Source: Pseudovibrio ascidiaceicola (GTDB taxonomy: Bacteria > Pseudomonadota > Alphaproteobacteria > Rhizobiales > Stappiaceae). Taken from it: DNA of 64,000 bases. Positions within the stretch are counted from its first letter, which is position 1. Every line of letters begins with the position of its first letter. The DNA lies in the NCBI RefSeq assembly GCF_900114245.1, contig NZ_FOSK01000009.1, positions 186,001 to 250,000 on the forward strand, written 5' to 3'. The notes below the pieces were generated by a model, which was not told the DNA's origin, ran no database searches, and was given only the letters and a program-made list of their open reading frames with translations. A program made the translations under genes and the position numbers. Positions 7,974 through 16,355 of the stretch are shown here, piece after piece.

Positions 7974-8744
7974 ATGAACCAATCCAATGAAGACCACCTG
8001 GCATCTCATGGCCCCAACTTTCAGAGACCTGCGCGGGAGCCGATGTTTAATCTGCCAACCGTGGTTGTTGGACTGTCTCTGATCTTTATTGGGATACATC
8101 TGGTTCGTGCCTATGTGTTGACGCCCAATGCAGATTTGCAGACGCTGCTTTTGTTTGCATTCTGGCCTGTCCGATATCTTAGTGGTTTTATGGCTGAATA
8201 CTCTTGGCCGGGAGAGACTGTTTCCGCGGTCTCGAGTTTTCTGACCTATGGGTTTTTGCATGGTAGTGCGGAGCACGTTGGTTTCAATGTGCTTTGGATG
8301 GCAGTGTTCGGCAGTGCAGTTGCACGACGTTTTGGTGCGACCCGTTTTCTATTGCTGTCGGCTGTATGTGCTATTGCTGGCGCGGGGGCTCACCTTGCTA
8401 CAAACTGGGGGCAGAGTATCCCGGTGATCGGTGCATCGGCGGCGGTCTCAGGGCAAATGGCAGCTTCCTTGCGCTTTATCTTTGAAGCTGGAGGGCCAAT
8501 GAGCTCGTTCCGACGGCATGATAATGCTGCTTATTCTGTGCCTGCTCGACCTTTGATGGAGGCGCTGAGCGACCGCCGTGTTCTTACCTTTATTCTGGTT
8601 TGGTTTGGCTTGAACTTCCTATTTGGCATGTGGTCTGCGCCAATTGCAGGGGAGGGCGTCAGTATTGCGTGGCAAGCTCACGTAGGTGGATTTATCGCAG
8701 GATTGATCCTGTTCCCGCTATTAGATCCGATTAAACCGCGTTGA
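7974..8744 (+). CDS. Rhomboid family intramembrane serine protease
   Basis: A 256-residue polytopic protein with six or so hydrophobic helices. Rhomboid signatures are HVGFNVLWMAVFGSAVARRFG (loop and helix 2), the nucleophile segment GASAAVSG (helix 4) and the catalytic His in HVGGFIAGL (helix 6). The position after the catalytic Ser is Ala, as in many alphaproteobacterial members, instead of the usual Gly. The family cleaves transmembrane helices of substrate proteins within the inner membrane. The N-terminus has a REPMFNLPTVV segment common in this subgroup. The ATG at 7974 has no good ribosome site; an alternative ATG at 8043 would remove 23 residues. Confidence 0.9.
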   Translation: MNQSNEDHLASHGPNFQRPAREPMFNLPTVVVGLSLIFIGIHLVRAYVLTPNADLQTLLLFAFWPVRYLSGFMAEYSWPGETVSAVSSFLTYGFLHGSAEHVGFNVLWMAVFGSAVARRFGATRFLLLSAVCAIAGAGAHLATNWGQSIPVIGASAAVSGQMAASLRFIFEAGGPMSSFRRHDNAAYSVPARPLMEALSDRRVLTFILVWFGLNFLFGMWSAPIAGEGVSIAWQAHVGGFIAGLILFPLLDPIKPR

Positions 8745-8758
8745 AGTGAGACGTTTAA

Positions 8759-8772
8759 TAGTTAGCTAACTA
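8759..8772. repeat. 14-bp perfect palindrome upstream of the CBS gene
   Basis: TAGTTAGCTAACTA reads identically on both strands. It lies 15 bases after the rhomboid stop and about 137 bases ahead of the CBS start. It could be a regulator binding site for the CBS gene. There is no direct evidence beyond the symmetry. Confidence 0.35.
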
Positions 8773-8908
8773 CATATGTTAACAGCACCTAAGTTGGTGG
8801 CTAGGCAAGCATTGTTTTTTTGTGTCATGATGCCGTAGGGTTAGATTTGTTCTCTTCCTCTTTTTTCTCTGAGAAAGAAGGATGACACAAACAAATGAGG
8901 AGGTCGCC

Positions 8909-9340
8909 ATGACAGTTGCTGCCATATTAAACGGCAAAGGGCGGGACGTTTTTACGGAGCCGAGTACACGTAGTTTAAGCGAGATATGCGCAAGCCTAGG
9001 TGGCCGCCGCATTGGTGCGATTGTGTTGTGTAACGAGCCCGGTGTGATTGTTGGGATCGTGTCAGAACGTGATGTGGTTCAGGCCATTTCAATGGAAGGA
9101 ACTGACGCGCTTGCGCAGCCTGTCAGCGATTACATGACAAAAGAGGTTGCCGTCTGCAACGAGACAGACTCCGTGAACGGTGTCATGGCGCGTATGACAG
9201 AAGGGCGCTTCCGTCATATGCCAGTTGTGGAAGACGGAAAGCTCATCGGCTTGGTCTCAATCGGCGATATCGTGAAGTTCCGCATCGCTCAAGTTGAGCG
9301 CGAAGCTGAGGATCTGCGGAGTTACATTCAGGCCGTATGA
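8909..9340 (+). CDS. CBS-domain-pair protein
   Basis: A 143-residue protein consisting of two CBS domains (about residues 10-65 and 75-135) with motifs GIVSERDVVQAI and GLVSIGDIVKFRI. Paired CBS domains form a Bateman module that binds adenine nucleotides and usually regulates a partner. This is the stand-alone type common in Rhizobiales. I chose the ATG at 8909 because it follows GAGGAGG by five bases and begins MTVAAIL as in relatives; the frame also has an ATG at 8882. Confidence 0.9.
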   Translation: MTVAAILNGKGRDVFTEPSTRSLSEICASLGGRRIGAIVLCNEPGVIVGIVSERDVVQAISMEGTDALAQPVSDYMTKEVAVCNETDSVNGVMARMTEGRFRHMPVVEDGKLIGLVSIGDIVKFRIAQVEREAEDLRSYIQAV

Positions 9341-9351
9341 TTTTTACTAAG

Positions 9352-9376
9352 CTGCTGTGCTTTTAAGGCACAGCAG
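9352..9376. terminator. Hairpin between convergent CBS and patatin genes
   Basis: CTGCTGTGC at 9352-9360 pairs with GCACAGCAG at 9368-9376 around a seven-base loop that itself contains TTTT. Neither strand has a long U-tract after the stem, so it may be a weak bidirectional terminator. Confidence 0.6.
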
Positions 9377-9438
9377 TTCCAATCCAGCCTGGTACTTACC
9401 CATTCATTGTTATTGGCTTGGGCGTGCAGAACGCCAAG

Positions 9439-10446
9439 TTAAGGCTGCACTTCTGCAAGTTGATGGAGTTCTGGCAACGCACGGCAAGTGGTTTCGTAAC
9501 CGACGCGAATTGCCTCTTCACCGCGATGGAAGTCGAACAAACCCAGATGTGAGAGACGTAGTGTCAGGATGTTGTCTGGTGGGTCACCTGCAAGTCGTGA
9601 GCGCCCGATCCTGTCCTGAATGATGTTGTAGCTGTCCATCATCACACCGGATATGCCCGGCAATCCTTTTGGCTTCCCGCCGAATATTTGACGTCGCAGC
9701 ACGCGCTTGATTGCGCCGCCCGGATCTTTCTGGAGCTTGCTATCGATTTCCGGGATCATATCTTTCGGGATTGGGGGCAGTTCATGGACAACCGTAGAGC
9801 CTCGACCGAAAGTGTCAGAGTTGAGGTTGACTGCGATCACAGCTCGTGCGCCCATCGCGCGGCAGACGGAAACCGGGATTGGATTGACCAACGCGCCATC
9901 CACCAGCCAACGACCGCCATAGGCGACCGGCTCGAACACGCCGGGGAGGGAGGTGGAACACCGCATAGCCTGTGTGAGTGGACCCTTCTTCAACCAGATT
10001 TCGTGTCCCGTGCCCAGCTCCGTTGCAACGGCCGCAAATGGTCGATCCAGATCCTCGATCATGATACCGCCGAAGTGGTCTTCGAACAATGAGAGGACTT
10101 TTTTGCCTGAGATAAGACCGGAACCGCCGAAGGAAAGGTCGACCATGCTGAAGACCCTGCGGCGAGAGAGTGAAACGACCCACTCTTCGAGTTGATCCAG
10201 TTTGCCGCAGAGATAACAGCCACCGACAACAGCGCCAATGGACGTGCCAGCTATAAAGTCTGGTTGAATGCCTGCTTCTGAAAGGGCTTTGAGTACGCCG
10301 ATATGTGCCCAACCACGGGCCGCACCGCCGCCCAGAGCCAGTCCGATACCTGGTGTGATCTCTGGCTCAGGTGTGTTGAGCGGTGTCTCAGGTTCTTCTT
10401 CTACAGGCTGTTTGCTGTTTGGCCACAGAGGTAGATTTTGCAGCAC
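9439..10446 (-). CDS. Patatin-like phospholipase (RssA/NTE-like)
   Basis: A 335-residue patatin-family acyl hydrolase. The oxyanion loop GGGAARG lies at residues 39-45, the nucleophile elbow GTSIG has Ser69, and the catalytic Asp is in VDGALVNPIP near residue 187, so the Ser-Asp dyad is complete. The first 30 residues are a Pro/Glu-rich linker with no signal peptide. The family hydrolyses lysophospholipids or phospholipids. It follows hisI on the same strand after about 105 bases, in a folE-hisI-patatin arrangement. Confidence 0.9.
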   Translation of the reverse strand: MLQNLPLWPNSKQPVEEEPETPLNTPEPEITPGIGLALGGGAARGWAHIGVLKALSEAGIQPDFIAGTSIGAVVGGCYLCGKLDQLEEWVVSLSRRRVFSMVDLSFGGSGLISGKKVLSLFEDHFGGIMIEDLDRPFAAVATELGTGHEIWLKKGPLTQAMRCSTSLPGVFEPVAYGGRWLVDGALVNPIPVSVCRAMGARAVIAVNLNSDTFGRGSTVVHELPPIPKDMIPEIDSKLQKDPGGAIKRVLRRQIFGGKPKGLPGISGVMMDSYNIIQDRIGRSRLAGDPPDNILTLRLSHLGLFDFHRGEEAIRVGYETTCRALPELHQLAEVQP

Positions 10447-10550
10447 TTCTATCTCCCCGACTGTCTTTCAACGGTTGAATAATCAAAATTACCTTGGGGT
10501 AACTATGCTATTTAAACCTATAAAAAGACTGAATCGGGGCACAGAGAAAC

Positions 10551-11021
10551 CTATTGTTTTTTCCCGTAAACTTCTTGGGGGTCATATACCGGAGCGACTT
10601 CCGTCTTCTCCAGCCAGACATCCCCTGTATCGCTGCTGTTCACTTTGCGGAAGAAACAGGAGCGATAGCCGACGTGACAGGTTGCGCCGTTGCCGTGCAC
10701 TTTGACACGCAGCCATATGGCGTCCTGATCGCAATCAGTCCGGATTTCAATGACTTCCTGCACCTGACCGGACGTGCCGCCCTTTTTCCAGTATTCCTGT
10801 CTGGAGCGGCTCCAGTACCAAGCCTCGCCAGTTTCAATGGTGCGACGCAGGCTCTCGGTGTTCATGTAACCCACCATGAGCAGCTCACCGCTCTTGAAAT
10901 CCGTGACTGCAGCCGCGATCAGACCGTTGTCATCAAATTTTGGGCAGAGCTCATCGCCCAGCTCAATTGCTTTTTTGTCAGCACGCGGCGCGAAGCCGTC
11001 GGCTTTAATATTCGTCGACAT
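10551..11021 (-). CDS. hisI: Phosphoribosyl-AMP cyclohydrolase
   Basis: A 156-residue HisI that opens the purine ring of phosphoribosyl-AMP, the third step of histidine synthesis. Family motifs are [39 protein letters not shown], the metal-binding DCDQDAIW and the zinc-binding [11 protein letters not shown]. It is the monofunctional form, without the HisE pyrophosphohydrolase domain, as is usual in Alphaproteobacteria. It is placed 34 bases downstream of folE, probably in one transcript. Confidence 0.96.
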   Translation of the reverse strand: MSTNIKADGFAPRADKKAIELGDELCPKFDDNGLIAAAVTDFKSGELLMVGYMNTESLRRTIETGEAWYWSRSRQEYWKKGGTSGQVQEVIEIRTDCDQDAIWLRVKVHGNGATCHVGYRSCFFRKVNSSDTGDVWLEKTEVAPVYDPQEVYGKKQ

Positions 11022-11055
11022 GAAATGCTCGAATTTTGTGATGAATGGTCCGAGC

Positions 11056-11688
11056 TTACGAACGGACCATTGTCATAAAGCGTACCTGTTCAGACGCGTT
11101 ATCTTCAAAAACACCAGAGAACCGGTTGGTGAGTGTTGATACACCTTGCTTTTGGATGCCACGCATAGACATGCACTGGTGTTCTGCCTCAATCATGACG
11201 GCGACGCCACGAGGAGCCAGATACTCTTCCAATGCTGTTGCGATCTGAACGGTCAGATGTTCCTGTGTCTGAAGGCGACGTGCGTAAATTTCTACAACAC
11301 GCGCGATCTTGGAAAGACCAACCACAGCATGATCTGGATAATAAGCGATATGCGCTTTTCCGGTGAACGGCAGCACATGATGTTCACAGAAAGAAGTGAA
11401 AGAGATATCTTTCAGCAGCACAATATCATTGTAACCACCGACTTCTTCGAAGGTACGTTCCAAATGCTCGCGAGGATCTTCTTTGTATCCAGAAAAAAGA
11501 TCTTCGTAGGCTTTTACCACGCGTTTTGGCGTATCCAGCAGTCCTTCACGTTCGGTATCGTCACCGATCCATTGAAGAAGTACGCGCGCAGCAGCCTCAG
11601 CTTCAGCCCGGCTAGGGCGGTTGGGGAGCTTGTTGTCTTCTGTAGCCGTGGGATCGGTTTCTGTAACCGGTCTCAAAACAGCGTCCAT
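11056..11688 (-). CDS. folE: GTP cyclohydrolase I (type IA)
   Basis: A 210-residue FolE that converts GTP to dihydroneopterin triphosphate for tetrahydrofolate synthesis. The zinc ligands are visible in [10 protein letters not shown] (Cys and His) and EAEHQCMS (Cys). Other motifs are [16 protein letters not shown], the substrate-binding HIAYYP and RLQTQEHLT. The first 25 residues are a variable extension. It is upstream of hisI on the same strand and divergent from an IscU-like gene, with 416 bases between them. No riboswitch could be identified upstream. Confidence 0.96.
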   Translation of the reverse strand: MDAVLRPVTETDPTATEDNKLPNRPSRAEAEAAARVLLQWIGDDTEREGLLDTPKRVVKAYEDLFSGYKEDPREHLERTFEEVGGYNDIVLLKDISFTSFCEHHVLPFTGKAHIAYYPDHAVVGLSKIARVVEIYARRLQTQEHLTVQIATALEEYLAPRGVAVMIEAEHQCMSMRGIQKQGVSTLTNRFSGVFEDNASEQVRFMTMVRS

Positions 11689-11863
11689 ATTATGTCTCCA
11701 ACAATACGCAGGCGATGAGTGTAAATTAAGACATACTTCTCTTAAAAAAACACTGAACCCGCCATAGGTTCCTGCGCAACAACTATTTTTGTCGGCCTGT
11801 TTTCAGTTCAGGCTCTTCCCATTGTCATACGCAAATCTATATCTTACCTAAGGAGATGCGAGT

Positions 11864-11947
11864 ATGGCGCAGGGTATAAACTACGACAACCCGTTTAGAC
11901 AGCCAATAAATTGGCACCTATGGTTTCTTCTAGGTAATGTGTGCTAG
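11864..11947 (+). CDS. Possible 27-residue small protein or leader peptide
   Basis: In the 416-base gap between divergent folE and the IscU-like gene, an ATG at 11864 is preceded by AAGGAG with an eight-base spacer, an almost ideal ribosome site. The frame encodes 27 residues that start MAGINY-like (MAQGINYDN) and end in a Trp/Leu-rich hydrophobic tail (HLWFLLGNVC). Downstream, before 12105, there are short hairpins (AAGGG-TCTT-CCCTT near 12026 and TCGCTT/AAGCGA near 12060). It may be a leader peptide for the downstream gene or a chance ORF. No homolog is recognised, and the rest of the gap holds nothing else I can identify. Confidence 0.3.
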   Translation: MAQGINYDNPFRQPINWHLWFLLGNVC

Positions 11948-12104
11948 ATTGCGATATTCCGCTTTTGACCTCTAGCAAGGTCTCGGCAGCACCACCTATA
12001 TAAGATAGATGTCTTGGTTAGGAAAGGGTCTTCCCTTACTACTGAGTGATCCAAGGTCGCTTCGAGTTATAAAGCGAGTGTCAGAATAGTAGCCAGAGTT
12101 TTGC

Positions 12105-12539
12105 ATGTTGGACGACATTTACAATACTAAGATCCTTGAGTTTGCAGGGAATATCCCTCTGTTGGGACATCTTGATGCCCCGCAAGCTCAGGCAAAAGCA
12201 CACTCACGGCTTTGTGGTTCGACGGTGAGCGTTGAGGTTTGTGTAGCCGATGGTCTAATAGCCTCTTTTGCGCAGGACGTGAAAGCGTGCGCGCTTGGGC
12301 AAGCATCCGCCTCTATTTTAGGCCAACATGTTATTGGGGCCTCACCCTCCGAAATCCGGGAGGCTTATGCGCAGCTCCATGCGATGTTGAAGGAAAATGG
12401 GCCACCTCCGACCGGTCGTTTTGCTGATCTGTCTTTCCTTGAACCGGTGCGCGATTATAAAGCGCGTCATGCGTCCACCATGCTTGCGTTTGAAGCTTTG
12501 GTGAAAGCGCTTGATGATGTTGAAGCTACCGTTGCTTAA
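12105..12539 (+). CDS. IscU/NifU-like iron-sulfur cluster scaffold protein
   Basis: A 144-residue protein with the U-type scaffold fold. It begins LDDIYNTKILEFAGNIP, like IscU/SufU, and has two of the three cluster-ligand Cys, in RLCGS (near residue 37) and KACALGQAS (near 62). The third position, usually HC, reads RHAS, so the last Cys is absent although the His is kept. Relatives next to yidD are common in Alphaproteobacteria and are annotated as iron-sulfur cluster scaffold proteins. Whether it builds clusters without the third Cys is open. yidD follows 11 bases downstream, so the two form an operon. Confidence 0.85.
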   Translation: MLDDIYNTKILEFAGNIPLLGHLDAPQAQAKAHSRLCGSTVSVEVCVADGLIASFAQDVKACALGQASASILGQHVIGASPSEIREAYAQLHAMLKENGPPPTGRFADLSFLEPVRDYKARHASTMLAFEALVKALDDVEATVA

Positions 12540-12550
12540 GGCAAACTAAG

Positions 12551-12904
12551 ATGTGTAAACCCGAACCGCTCCCTAAAGAGAGGCCTGCCAGCCTGATGGT
12601 GCGAGTTGGTATCGGGCTTATTTGGGTTTACCAACACAGTTTATCGCTGATACTCGGGCGAGCGTGTCGCTATCAGCCTTCCTGCTCACATTATACAGCT
12701 GAGGCGATGGTGCGTTTTGGCTTCTGGCGTGGTGGCTGGATTGGGTTGTCGCGGATCATTCGTTGTAATCCATATGGAGCGAGTGGGTATGATCCTGTTC
12801 CTGCCAGTCTGCCTGAGCAATCCAGATGGTATTTGCCCTGGCGCTATGGGCATTGGACTGGGCGCCATATTGACCCCAAGACGCGTTTTGATCTGCAGGA
12901 CTAG
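12551..12904 (+). CDS. yidD: Membrane protein insertion efficiency factor YidD
   Basis: A 117-residue YidD/Haemolytic family protein. The core contains YQHSLSLILGRACRYQPSCS, the family's Cys-rich signature, followed by HYTAEAMVRFGFWRGGW and RCNPYG. It is an amphipathic, membrane-associated protein that assists YidC-dependent insertion of inner-membrane proteins. The N-terminal 20 residues and the last 30 are variable. It is cotranscribed with the IscU-like gene. Its usual rpmH-rnpA-yidC neighbourhood is absent, as is common in Rhizobiales. Confidence 0.93.
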   Translation: MCKPEPLPKERPASLMVRVGIGLIWVYQHSLSLILGRACRYQPSCSHYTAEAMVRFGFWRGGWIGLSRIIRCNPYGASGYDPVPASLPEQSRWYLPWRYGHWTGRHIDPKTRFDLQD

Positions 12905-12919
12905 AAGCCGTTTCTCTGC

Positions 12920-13474
12920 CTATGGACAGGAGAATGCACTTTTCTCTTCTTCGGTTAGGACCGGCAGAACCGCAAACTCTCCTTCTATAGAGAGGTTTTC
13001 ATAGGGTTGTGAGTTGATGACGACGCCATAGGCCTTGCCGCTGGCAGCATCTAATGTCCAAACCCAGCCGAGATTGGATTCCTGCGGATTATCCTTCCAA
13101 GAAATCTGAGTAATATCTGGTGTGATCTGCTGTACGGTGTAGGTCGCAGACCCTTTGCTTTTACCAAGTTTTGAGGTGGTGTTCCACGCCAGTGCTTCAC
13201 TGTTGCAAATGAAGGTCGTGAATTTCTCTTCAATCGCCTCTGCGCCTTCCTTTGTAATCGTCCAGGCGAAATTCAATGATTTACCTAGCCATTGCTCGGC
13301 GGCCTTAACAGCGGAGGCGTCACTTCCAGTTTCTGCGAGTGTGTGGATGTCGCTTTGGAGGCTTTTGCTGGTCGGGACGGGCGGGCCATCTCCCGTAACC
13401 TGTGCAACTGCTACCAGATCAGATGAATGCATGAACAAGATTGCGCTGGCGCTCAGGATTGCTAAGAGTTTCAT
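12920..13474 (-). CDS. Exported protein, lipocalin/MoaF-like
   Basis: A 184-residue protein with a signal peptide (KLLAILSASAILFMHSSDLVAVAQ, cleavage near residue 25). The mature part is rich in beta strands. The segment QITPDITQISWKDNPQESN followed by a DAASGKAYGVV strand resembles the lipocalin-like beta-barrel of MoaF and related proteins, but the match is by eye and weak. Two Cys (in FICNSE and at the C-terminal CP) could form a disulfide. No function is assigned. A small exported protein gene lies just upstream on the same strand. Confidence 0.7.
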   Translation of the reverse strand: MKLLAILSASAILFMHSSDLVAVAQVTGDGPPVPTSKSLQSDIHTLAETGSDASAVKAAEQWLGKSLNFAWTITKEGAEAIEEKFTTFICNSEALAWNTTSKLGKSKGSATYTVQQITPDITQISWKDNPQESNLGWVWTLDAASGKAYGVVINSQPYENLSIEGEFAVLPVLTEEEKSAFSCP

Positions 13475-13522
13475 CGGGTTATCCTGTTTTCATTCTTGCC
13501 GCTGTTTAATTGGGTTCAAAGG

Positions 13523-13822
13523 CTACTGAAGGAACTGTGGCCAAAAACTTCCTTTATCTTCCTGGTTTTGCTCACTGTCAGTAGCGGTTGGATCATTCGT
13601 CGGTTCGGATGGTACCGGCATGTCTTGGGGGGTGCTCATTTGGTATTCTGGCATGCCACTCATCATGGATGGGTCCTCTTCTGCGTTGTCTGGTTCTGCT
13701 TCAACAGTCCCAGAGGTTCCAAGAGAGGGTTCAACAGATATTTGAGTGTGAGCAGGAAGCGCACTGGACGTGAGCGCAAACCCTGTGACGACAATATATG
13801 TGAAAAGCCAATGCCTGCTCAT
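13523..13822 (-). CDS. Small exported Pro/Glu/Met-rich protein
   Basis: A 99-residue product with an N-terminal signal peptide ending near SSALPAHTQ. The mature part is short, acidic and low in complexity (EAEPDNAEEDPSMMSGMP, PSEPTNDPTATDSEQNQ), so it is probably disordered in the periplasm. It lies 48 bases upstream of the exported lipocalin-like gene on the same strand, so the two may work together. I do not recognise a family, and low-complexity composition leaves some doubt that it is a real gene. Confidence 0.55.
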   Translation of the reverse strand: MSRHWLFTYIVVTGFALTSSALPAHTQISVEPSLGTSGTVEAEPDNAEEDPSMMSGMPEYQMSTPQDMPVPSEPTNDPTATDSEQNQEDKGSFWPQFLQ

Positions 13823-14105
13823 TTGAATACCTTTGGATGATCAGTGTGGTACGCACTCCAATACAGAAACTCATAATTTCATTTGAAGATAATGGCTTAA
13901 TGTAGAGTTGCGTCCAGCAACTAGCAGTGGTTCCCAGTTCTTGGCTTAATGAAAAGCTATCTGCTGGTGTTGAAATTCATGAAATTTTTGCGCGCGTAAT
14001 ACGTGCTTTTGCCTATGCGAAGGCTGCGTAGAGGCGTGTTGTTCACAGATTGGAGGTCAAAAACGTTTTTTCCTATGTTTTCCCAATCCAAATTTCAAAG
14101 GAGCG

Positions 14106-14134
14106 TTGACAAGAGGGGCTCAAATGAAGATAAC
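14106..14134 (+). promoter_or_regulatory. Sigma-70-type promoter of tRNA-Tyr
   Basis: TTGACA at 14106-14111 and GATAAC at 14129-14134 are separated by exactly 17 bases, placing the start near 14141, about 32 bases before the tRNA. The rest of the 350-base gap 13823-14172 shows nothing else I can support. Confidence 0.7.
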
Positions 14135-14172
14135 CCGTCCTCACACGGCGCGGCCAACTTGGCCAATGCGAC

Positions 14173-14257
14173 GGAGGAGTGCCCGAGTGGCTAAAGGGGG
14201 CGGACTGTAAATCCGCTGGCTATGCCTACGTTGGTTCGAATCCAACCTCCTCCACCA
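14173..14257 (+). tRNA. tRNA-Tyr (anticodon GTA)
   Basis: An 85-base class II tRNA. The acceptor arms GGAGGAG (14173-14179) and CTCCTCC (14247-14253) pair fully, with discriminator A and an encoded CCA end (14255-14257). The anticodon stem CGGA/TCCG frames a CTGTAAA loop with GTA at 14207-14209. A long variable arm (about 14216-14229) and the T loop TTCGAAT are present. No other tRNA is in the window. Confidence 0.97.
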
Positions 14258-14296
14258 TTTTTCTTTCATAAAATCAGTTTGTTACGGTAAAGACGC

Positions 14297-14719
14297 ATGT
14301 CTATTGAAGGTTTTGAAGACCTCCCGAGTTATGCTTTTGGCGACAGCCCTGAGCTAGCTGACAGCTTGCTTGAGCTTGTTCTGAATGGAACAAAGACAGC
14401 TACCTGTGGTGATCTGCTTTCCTATGAGAAGGAAGGGGAACCGCTTCCTCAGCCGGGCGATCAGTTCGTTATTCTTGATGGTAAGGGGCAAGCCGCTTGC
14501 GTCATTGAGATGGTCACGGTTGATGTGCGCCAGTTCAACGAGATTGATGAGATTTGGGCTGTGCTGGAAGGTGAAGGCGATCTTAGTCTTGAATTTTGGC
14601 AGGATGCGCATCGTGAATATTTTGAGCGGAACGGTGTCTTTGCTCAAGATATGAAGCTGGTTTGTGAGTACTTTCAGTTGGTGAAGATCTTCAAACGCGA
14701 TCAAGCTAAGCCGAACTAA
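14297..14719 (+). CDS. ASCH-domain protein
   Basis: A 140-residue protein that is almost entirely an ASCH domain, a PUA-like beta-barrel proposed to bind RNA. Recognisable parts are the FGDSPELADSLLELVLNGTKTATC opening with the conserved GxKxxT pattern, the QPGDQFVILDGKGQAACVIEMV strands and the EGEGDLSLEFWQDAHREYF segment. Some ASCH proteins act on modified nucleosides (YqfB is an N4-acetylcytidine amidohydrolase), but this one is not the YqfB type. It overlaps the 3-prime end of the convergent glycosyltransferase by four bases. Confidence 0.88.
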   Translation: MSIEGFEDLPSYAFGDSPELADSLLELVLNGTKTATCGDLLSYEKEGEPLPQPGDQFVILDGKGQAACVIEMVTVDVRQFNEIDEIWAVLEGEGDLSLEFWQDAHREYFERNGVFAQDMKLVCEYFQLVKIFKRDQAKPN

Positions 14720-16056
14720 ATTTCTTCCAGTTTTTGTGAGATGCTCTTTGATACGGATGATCGTTTGTCCGGTGGTGCGTTGTGGCTTTGAATAGCCTGC
14801 CAGATATCCTCTTTAACATCCTGCCATTGCCGAAGCTCAGCCCTCAAAGGTAGCTCTGCGCGCAAGGCGTTCTTAGTTTGCAATGTTGATTGGATCAGGG
14901 CAGCCAGTTCCTCAGAGTTGTGTGGGTCAAAATATCGGCAATGGTCGCCGCCAACTTCTGGAATTGAGGTTGCATTGGAAGCAAGCACAGGTGTTCCCAT
15001 CCAAAGGGCTTCACCGACGGGTAGGCCGTATCCTTCAAACAAGCTTGGATAGACCAGTGCAATTGCTTCTTTGTAAAGGGCAGTGAGTTCAGCTTGCGTG
15101 GGCGATTGGACAATCGTCACGTACTTGCCAATAGCTGTATATTTCTGATTTTTGTTGAGGCTTGCGAAGGCGCCATTTGGAATTGCACCTGCGCATATGA
15201 GCTGTGGTAGAGGTGCGTCTTCGTCGTGCTCTAAAATGTGTAAGTAAGCATCAAAAACGAGTTTTGCATTTTTCCGATACCTTATGTCCCCTAGCAGCAA
15301 AAAGAACCCATTTTCAGGGCGTTGTCTGAGGGGGTAGATTGGCTCTGCTTCCTGAAATTCATGCGCCAAATGGACAACGCTTGTGCTTTGAGGCGAGGGG
15401 AGTTTCTGCTCTGCCAGAAATTTGAGTAGATCGCTTCTCGTGTACTCAGAGTTTGCCAGAACGTGCGGTCTTGTAGTGACGGTTCGCCGTAAATGCTCCA
15501 GCCAAAGTTTGGCGCCTAAGTCTTCTTCAGGATCGTTGAGGCGTAAAGGGGAGATATCATGGATCATGACGTAGACTGGTACATATGGTGCGCGGCTCTT
15601 CACATATTCCGTTAGACGCCGGGCTTCTTCCAGGTTTCCCAATGAAAGGAAGGGAGCGTCGATATCGGAGAGTGGTTCTCCCAGCGCTTCACCATCATAC
15701 GCGCCGATGGTTTCATCCGCATGTGAGCGCAATGTATGTCGCAACCTGTGAAACAGTCCCTTGATCTTGCGGTTTCTATATTTTTCCAGATGGAATGCTT
15801 TTACTGGAGCGCCCAACAAGTCGGGCAGGTGTTCGGGGTTAAGGTCATCATCCTTAAACAATGGATCGGCTTGCACACTCACATATTCGTTTGTTCGGGC
15901 GTCATGGCAAATGAAGGTGACTTCAAGGTCATCCTTATAAAAGCGCTTGGCTGTTTCATAGAGAGTTCTGGTGACGCCATTTGCCTGCAATGAGGTAGAG
16001 CGGTTCTGCCTCAAGGTGGTCAAATCAAAGTAGAGCTTTGGCTTTGGCGTCGTCAT
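14716..16056 (-). CDS. Glycosyltransferase, GT4 family (GT-B fold)
   Basis: A 446-residue protein whose C-terminal half is a GT-B nucleotide-sugar binding domain: FLLLGDIRYRKNAKLVFDAY, the YKEAIALVYPSLFEGYGLPVGEALWMGTPVLAS block with the E-x7-E motif, and IPEVGGDHCRYF. The N-terminal domain is the acceptor half. It probably transfers a sugar in polysaccharide or glycoconjugate synthesis. I chose the ATG at 16056, which has AGGAG eight bases upstream and gives MTTPKPKLYFDLTTL; the frame upstream to 16311 looks non-coding. The gene stands alone between tRNA-Tyr/ASCH and thrS, without a polysaccharide cluster. Confidence 0.9.
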   Translation of the reverse strand: MTTPKPKLYFDLTTLRQNRSTSLQANGVTRTLYETAKRFYKDDLEVTFICHDARTNEYVSVQADPLFKDDDLNPEHLPDLLGAPVKAFHLEKYRNRKIKGLFHRLRHTLRSHADETIGAYDGEALGEPLSDIDAPFLSLGNLEEARRLTEYVKSRAPYVPVYVMIHDISPLRLNDPEEDLGAKLWLEHLRRTVTTRPHVLANSEYTRSDLLKFLAEQKLPSPQSTSVVHLAHEFQEAEPIYPLRQRPENGFFLLLGDIRYRKNAKLVFDAYLHILEHDEDAPLPQLICAGAIPNGAFASLNKNQKYTAIGKYVTIVQSPTQAELTALYKEAIALVYPSLFEGYGLPVGEALWMGTPVLASNATSIPEVGGDHCRYFDPHNSEELAALIQSTLQTKNALRAELPLRAELRQWQDVKEDIWQAIQSHNAPPDKRSSVSKSISQKLEEI

Positions 16057-16355
16057 GCTCAGCTCCTGACAGCTGGTAGAGTGTGCATCATGCATTCCTT
16101 GTGATGGAGTTTGCGAATCCTGTTGTTGCAAGCAGTATGCGGAGTGGGGAGAGGGAAGGCTAGCTAAACCCTTGCTAACCAGTGGTAATTCAAGGTGCGT
16201 AACCCGTCGATTAGGTGATCTCTCCCGAGGAAAACAGAGTTGGGCGCGCTTAAAATAATCTGGACGCGTCTTCAAGAATTGGTTATTCAGGCAATCCATG
16301 ATTAACACCAAACCGCTTACCTGCCTTGTTTGCAGGAGTGAGCTGGAGACTTGAT

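Noticed and set aside
11689-12104. A folate or other riboswitch upstream of folE.
   Set aside because: No conserved aptamer could be recognised; only short hairpins and one small frame are visible.
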